From Flavobacteriales bacterium (GTDB lineage Bacteria; Bacteroidota; Bacteroidia; Flavobacteriales_E; Vicingaceae), in contig JAJCYN010000004.1 in NCBI GenBank assembly GCA_029262915.1, positions 1-9,816 of the forward strand: 9,816 nt of DNA, written 5' to 3'. Every line of letters starts with the position of its first letter. Position 1 is the stretch's first letter. The notes under the pieces were generated by a model. It worked only from the letters and a program-made list of their open reading frames with translations, did not search any database and had not been told where the DNA came from. The translations under genes and the position numbers were made by a program. Below, in pieces: positions 6,243 through 9,816 of this stretch.

Positions 6243-6716
6243 TCAATAGAATTGAAACCTTCCCTTTCTTCTTACAAAAAATGATAAATATTCTGTTTGA
6301 GTATTTTCTTTCTTCTTCTTCTTCTGCAATTTATTTAATATTTCATTATTATTATCTTTTTTCAATTTTGACAGAACAGAAGGACCATGATGTTCAACTA
6401 ATATTTGGGCTTTATTTTTCAACCTATCAAACACAAACTTAGCTTTAACATCTTCATTAAGTATAATTATTATTGAAGTTTTTTTATTGGATTTATTATA
6501 ATTTATATTTAATTCACTCGCCATTCCAGTAACTAAATTAGTGTTCAAAATTTCATTCTTCATTATAGTGTCATATTGATAATTGTTATTCTCTATAATA
6601 ACTGTACAGGTATCATTATAAAACATACTTCCAAAAAATAATTGCACATTCTTTTGGGAAAACCCAGTTAAACAACTTAACGATAAACCTATTAATATAA
6701 AAAATCTTGTAATCAT
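6243..6716 (-). CDS. Small exported protein of unknown family, downstream of the Rhs toxin gene
   Basis: From ATG 6716 it encodes 157 residues. The first 20 or so (MITRFFILIGLSLSCLTGFS, then QK) form a clear Sec signal peptide with probable cleavage after GFS. The mature part is strand-rich (VQLFFGSMFYNDTCTVIIEN) and ends in a highly basic Lys-rich stretch. I recognise no family. A TAAATTTG -7 box ends 21 bases before this ATG. The frame extends upstream to ATG 6725 and to a TTG at 6740, but the TTG lies inside the -7 box, so it cannot be the start of a transcript made there. Its place directly after an Rhs gene with a protease tip, and its export, make an immunity role in the periplasm possible; this is inference from position only. 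An opposite-facing terminator lies just beyond the stop. Confidence 0.7.
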   Translation of the reverse strand: MITRFFILIGLSLSCLTGFSQKNVQLFFGSMFYNDTCTVIIENNNYQYDTIMKNEILNTNLVTGMASELNINYNKSNKKTSIIIILNEDVKAKFVFDRLKNKAQILVEHHGPSVLSKLKKDNNNEILNKLQKKKKKENTQTEYLSFFVRRKGRFQFY

Positions 6717-6737
6717 ATTACACATATCTAATTCTCT

Positions 6738-6745
6738 CAAATTTA
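6738..6745 (-). promoter_or_regulatory. -7 promoter element for the small exported protein
   Basis: The minus strand reads TAAATTTG, matching TAnnTTTG, 21 bases before ATG 6716. It overlaps the stop codon of the 40-codon frame upstream. It would let this gene be expressed independently of the Rhs gene, as expected for immunity genes. Confidence 0.45.
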
Positions 6746-6865
6746 AAAAAAATTTTTAGATTCTATCTTTTGCCATTTTGTGCTTTCTTGTTCTCGGGTT
6801 ATTCTTACCATTTCCTCTTTTATTAATGTAATTTCAAAGATACCATTAACAACTACTTTAATCAA
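6743..6865 (-). CDS. Possible 40-residue ORF or gene remnant between the Rhs gene and the exported protein
   Basis: On the minus strand a frame runs from TTG 6865 to TAA 6745-6743. It encodes a soluble, charged peptide starting (M)IKVVVNGIFEITLIKEEMVR and ending WQKIESKNFF. It has no ATG except an internal one, but amino-acid usage looks protein-like (alternating hydrophobic residues, then a charged helix) rather than random. It lies 68 bp after the Rhs stop. It could be a small gene, or the C-terminal stump of a former toxin or immunity gene displaced by cassette exchange. I do not recognise it. Confidence 0.3.
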   Translation of the reverse strand: MIKVVVNGIFEITLIKEEMVRITREQESTKWQKIESKNFF

Positions 6866-6923
6866 ACATCATTTTTTCTATTACAATATTAAGTAATTAT
6901 AATATGAATCTCCAATAACCCTA

Positions 6924-6961
6924 TAACTTACCTCTACTTGCCTAACTTACCTCTACTTGGC
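6924..6961. repeat. 19-bp tandem duplication across the stop codon of the Rhs gene
   Basis: TAACTTACCTCTACTTGCC (6924-6942) is followed at once by TAACTTACCTCTACTTGGC (6943-6961), 18 of 19 bases identical. Because 19 is not a multiple of three, the second unit shifts the frame: the protein now ends in SRGKLGK at the TAG of 6936-6934, whereas a single unit would end in SRGKL and a TAG. Confidence 0.9.
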
Positions 6962-9741
6962 ACTAATCTATGGGGTGCACCTTTCCATGCATCTCCTCCT
7001 CCTTTAGGACCACCTTTAACTGGTTTGTTTATGCTTATTCCAGATAAAAAATTCAAAGAAAGTCCCATTGATGTTAAAGCAAATAGGTTTTTCTTAGTGT
7101 CTGTTAAATCAAACAAAGGACTAAAAGTGCTATTATCCCCACTATTAAGACGATTATTATCATCTAAAAACCTTATTAATTCGGCTTGAATTTCATCAAA
7201 ATTTTCTCCCCCTGTAGTTCCTGGGTCACCAGGGTGATGCATAACATTATCTCCACTAAATTTGTTAAAAACATCCTCTGAACTCATCCCAACATAATCC
7301 GCATTTTCCGCCAAATCTTTAGGATGAAACAACCCTAACCAATGCCCAACTTCGTGAACTGCTGTTTGAAAACTTCTTGACCTTGGGAAATAAGCTTTTC
7401 TTCCACCAATTTTATTGACAAACCCACCAATAGACTCTTTTGTTTTAGGAAGTTTATCTGGACCAGAATGCAGATTCATTACAAAAACTGTATGGTCATG
7501 AGGCTTTATATCTTCATCAGCCCCAAGTCGAAAATTTGATTCAAAATTAACATTAATGTTTTCAAAATCTTTTCCATATGTTTCTTTAAGCGAAGAATTA
7601 AGGCCATTAACATAATCCTCTCTCTGTTTCTGGGTTGTCGGATTATTTAAGTGGTCAAAAGAAACTATACCCGTAATAGTTATAGTCTGAACTATTTTAC
7701 CCGAACTGTAATCAAATTTTGTTGTAAGAGTAATATCTTTACCATCATAATCAGCGAATGCAATCGGGTTATTAGCCATAGCCTCATAAGGGCTTTCACT
7801 TGAATAATAAGCTTCATAATCGTCAGTAGCAAACCATCTACCCAATCTACTATTATACATCCTTGCCCCAAAATCCAAGCTATTACCAACACCACTCACC
7901 TCGTCATCCTTCTCCATACCGTTAAAACCATACGTGTGGTCACCTATATTTAGATTATTGCCATTAGGCATCACCATACCGAATGCATAGTACATCTGTC
8001 TGCTTTGTATATCTGCTGTATAACTTATTACTTGAGTTGTATTATGGGTTACGGCTGCTGTTAAATCATCCCAATAAGTATCTGCTACACCAGCAGGGGT
8101 AAAAATTCGAAGAACTGCTATAAGTTTATCTGCTCCTGTTGTTGGTACGGTATAATTAAAAGACAGTTCTTGAAATCCAGCTAAATTAATTGGATTGGTA
8201 GATACAGCAGTTTGAGTAAAACTGGCGATATTTTGCATAGTACACCCATCTTTTAATTCTAAAATAAACGAACCTCCTGTTGTTTCTGCTAATATGTTGG
8301 CCCATATAGATGCTACTATTACATCGCCATCTTTAATGTTTCGGAGTATAACCTGGGGCTCGTTTACACCGATTGTTGGGGTTGTGCTTAAAGCATAAGT
8401 TCCTGTATTTACTACATTGGTTACTTGTAAGCTACTGTAGTCTCCTGTTTCAAATAATGGATAATCTCCTCCCTCAAATCCACTGGCTATATTTGTGGTT
8501 GGTAGGCTACCTGTTACCGCTAATTTTTTATCACTAACCGTAGCCAATACATTCCCTAAATGGTTGCTTAGTTCAAAGGCTTTATTGTTTAATGTTCTGC
8601 TCACTAAATTAGGATCTTCTGTAGCTCTATTGGTATTAAGCACTACTACATTGGTAAATCGGTTATTGGTAAAGGTGGCTGTAAATGTTTGATCTACTAA
8701 TAATTTTGCTCTTTTACCTACTCCCAATCGGCTACTACCATAAAGGTTCATCTCTTCTACTTTTAAAAATGATTGGTAATTTCCTGCTCCTAAATCGGTA
8801 AAGGTTTTTTCATAAATGGCCAATAAGTTACCTCCAGCATCATACTGGTAGTAATTATAGGTCCATTTATCCTCGTTTTCTAGAACCCCCGTAGCTTTTC
8901 TAGGTTTAACTAATTTCATTATTCGGTTACCCATAGCATCATATTTAAATTCTAAATCTGATGGTTTATTGGCCGCTGCCGTAGCTGTTCTGGTAATACT
9001 TTTTACTTTACCATAAACGGTCCATTGTATTCCGTTAACTGCAATTTGTTCTGAAGGATCGCTAACCAGGTTACCAATAGCATCATAAGTATAATTATTA
9101 GCCGCCATTCCTTGTTTTATATCGGTGTAAGAAGCATGATCTACTGCCCCATCAGCCACATGTGCCAATTGATTGGTGCCAGTATAATAGGTGTATGCCA
9201 TATTATCCATCGCCAATTGTGGAGCGGTTGTACCATTACGCAAAAGGTGTTGAATGTTACCATTCGCATCATACGTAATGTCTGTATAATAATCGTTTAA
9301 CGAAGTGGCTGTAGCCCAACTGTTATTGCCCACATCTACATTATTAAATACTGTTGAAGTTCGTAAACGATTTAATTGATCGTAATGGTAAGCATTACCA
9401 TAAATAGTCATTCCATTAATGGCCGTAACCATATTCTTGATATTACCATTAAATAGTTCGGAGTTGGCCACATCAAAAGGAGTAGCTGCTACGGTGGCTT
9501 CAAACTGATTGCTCGCTATAGGTTGACTTATGGCTGCATAATCATTGTTAAAATAATTAAGGGTATAACCAAATGCATCTTTTGCTACAGAAGTGTGTAT
9601 TTCTGGTACATTGGCTAAATAACCGCTTACTGCATCTTTACCTATATCTCGGGCAGCATCCAGGGTATTGTCGTTAACTCCTTTTAACCATCCTTGTATG
9701 GTATAGGCCAAATCTAACCCTTGTACTTTTTCGTCTGCCAT
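6934..9741 (-). CDS. Rhs/YD-repeat protein with C-terminal metzincin-like zinc protease domain (5' end probably missing)
   Basis: This 935-residue protein starts MADEKVQGLDLAYTIQGWLK, a segment normally found deep inside larger Bacteroidota Rhs proteins. There is no signal peptide and no N-terminal shell. YD repeats lie at about 120 (YDQLNRL), 157, 219, 267 and 300. FELSNHLGNVLATVSD (389-404) is followed by a jelly-roll-like insert, about 417-570, ending in YWDDL. The Rhs core YGFNGMEKDDEV...GARMYNSRLGRW spans 604-636. The variable tip, from about 670, holds HEVGHWLGLFH (796-806), a full HExxHxxGxxH zinc site, and NVMHHPGDP (832-840) as a Met-turn. The tip is thus probably a metzincin protease effector carried by an Rhs scaffold for contact-dependent or secreted delivery. 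The last 30 residues are Gly/Lys-rich. An in-frame TAA lies 9 bases before the ATG, and all frames are closed upstream, so this may be a displaced C-terminal module rather than an expressed whole gene. Confidence 0.85.
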   Translation of the reverse strand: MADEKVQGLDLAYTIQGWLKGVNDNTLDAARDIGKDAVSGYLANVPEIHTSVAKDAFGYTLNYFNNDYAAISQPIASNQFEATVAATPFDVANSELFNGNIKNMVTAINGMTIYGNAYHYDQLNRLRTSTVFNNVDVGNNSWATATSLNDYYTDITYDANGNIQHLLRNGTTAPQLAMDNMAYTYYTGTNQLAHVADGAVDHASYTDIKQGMAANNYTYDAIGNLVSDPSEQIAVNGIQWTVYGKVKSITRTATAAANKPSDLEFKYDAMGNRIMKLVKPRKATGVLENEDKWTYNYYQYDAGGNLLAIYEKTFTDLGAGNYQSFLKVEEMNLYGSSRLGVGKRAKLLVDQTFTATFTNNRFTNVVVLNTNRATEDPNLVSRTLNNKAFELSNHLGNVLATVSDKKLAVTGSLPTTNIASGFEGGDYPLFETGDYSSLQVTNVVNTGTYALSTTPTIGVNEPQVILRNIKDGDVIVASIWANILAETTGGSFILELKDGCTMQNIASFTQTAVSTNPINLAGFQELSFNYTVPTTGADKLIAVLRIFTPAGVADTYWDDLTAAVTHNTTQVISYTADIQSRQMYYAFGMVMPNGNNLNIGDHTYGFNGMEKDDEVSGVGNSLDFGARMYNSRLGRWFATDDYEAYYSSESPYEAMANNPIAFADYDGKDITLTTKFDYSSGKIVQTITITGIVSFDHLNNPTTQKQREDYVNGLNSSLKETYGKDFENINVNFESNFRLGADEDIKPHDHTVFVMNLHSGPDKLPKTKESIGGFVNKIGGRKAYFPRSRSFQTAVHEVGHWLGLFHPKDLAENADYVGMSSEDVFNKFSGDNVMHHPGDPGTTGGENFDEIQAELIRFLDDNNRLNSGDNSTFSPLFDLTDTKKNLFALTSMGLSLNFLSGISINKPVKGGPKGGGDAWKGAPHRLVPSRGKLGK

Positions 9742-9776
9742 AGCAAATTAGATTATATCAAAGCTAGGCGAGCGTT

Positions 9777-9811
9777 TTAAGAGGTTTTTATAGATCGAAA
9801 TCTATTCTTAA
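9777..9811 (-). other. Nested inverted repeat with TTCG loop upstream of the Rhs frame
   Basis: On the minus strand ATAGAT-TTCG-ATCTAT is a perfect 6-bp stem with a TTCG tetraloop (9790-9805 on the plus strand). It is enclosed by TTAAGA (9806-9811) and TCTTAA (9777-9782), which are also complementary. It sits 36 bp before the Rhs ATG. It has no T tract of terminator length, although five A and two C follow. It may be an RNA structure in a leader or a recombination boundary. Confidence 0.45.
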
Positions 9812-9816
9812 GCTTC

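Noticed and set aside
6221..6442. 73-codon plus-strand frame opposite the exported protein
   Set aside because: Antisense shadow; Phe/Ser/Tyr-rich from A-rich codons on the other strand.
6717..6740. TTG at 6740 as the start of the exported protein
   Set aside because: The TTG is part of the -7 box; a start at ATG 6716 places the signal peptide correctly.
6938..7189. 83-codon plus-strand frame opposite the Rhs C-terminus
   Set aside because: Antisense to the Gly/Lys-rich tail of the Rhs protein; Pro/Leu-rich by reflection.
7692..7895. 67-codon frame on the minus strand within the Rhs gene
   Set aside because: Out-of-frame with the intact Rhs core; no start signals.
8495..9300. Two plus-strand frames (8495-8692 and 9112-9300) opposite the Rhs gene
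   Set aside because: Antisense shadows of the YD-repeat region.

Overview
The window looks like chromosomal DNA of a Bacteroidota bacterium, probably a flavobacterium-like lineage. The evidence is the low GC content, the lack of strong Shine-Dalgarno sequences, five good matches to the Bacteroidota -7 promoter element (TAnnTTTG) in front of genes, a Bacteroidota-style Rhs protein, and a lipoprotein-type oligopeptide-binding protein. No species can be named from the sequence alone.

Layout. (1) 1-2056, minus strand: an oligopeptide/dipeptide ABC importer operon. It has a 593-residue lipoprotein solute-binding protein, then 13 bp later the first 87 residues of a DppB-type permease that runs off the left edge. 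(2) 2245-2402, plus strand: tRNA-Ser(GCT) with its own -7 element and a rho-independent terminator. This is the last plainly housekeeping gene before an accessory stretch. (3) 2432-2963, minus strand: a VapBC-type toxin-antitoxin pair. The 57-residue antitoxin is short and overlaps the PIN-domain toxin gene by 14 nt. (4) 3190-4443, plus strand: a single AAA_14/DUF4143 ATPase. Its promoter is embedded in three copies of a 20-bp element spaced exactly 32 bp apart. (5) 4557-5423: an IS1-family insertion sequence with an apparently intact transposase, plus a second copy of its right end 154 bp further on. (6) 5424-6140, plus strand: an RNase HI-like gene with a C-terminal extension. It has lost its 5' end, including the first catalytic Asp, exactly at that second IS end. 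(7) 6243-9741, minus strand: a 935-residue Rhs/YD-repeat protein ending in a metzincin-like zinc protease domain, followed by a 40-codon ORF and a small signal-peptide-bearing protein of unknown family.

How it fits together. Region 7 reads as a polymorphic-toxin locus: an Rhs delivery scaffold, a C-terminal protease effector, and downstream small genes that are candidates for immunity. The Rhs reading frame begins abruptly in the middle of what is normally the interior of a longer protein, and stop codons in all frames lie just upstream. It is therefore probably a displaced C-terminal module or a 5'-truncated copy. Regions 3-7 together look like an accessory region built by insertion, deletion and cassette exchange next to a tRNA gene. 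The most original observations are the 32-bp-phased repeats at the ATPase promoter, the Rhs-metzincin module with its possible immunity gene and a 19-bp tandem duplication over its stop codon, and the duplicated IS end that cuts the RNase H gene.
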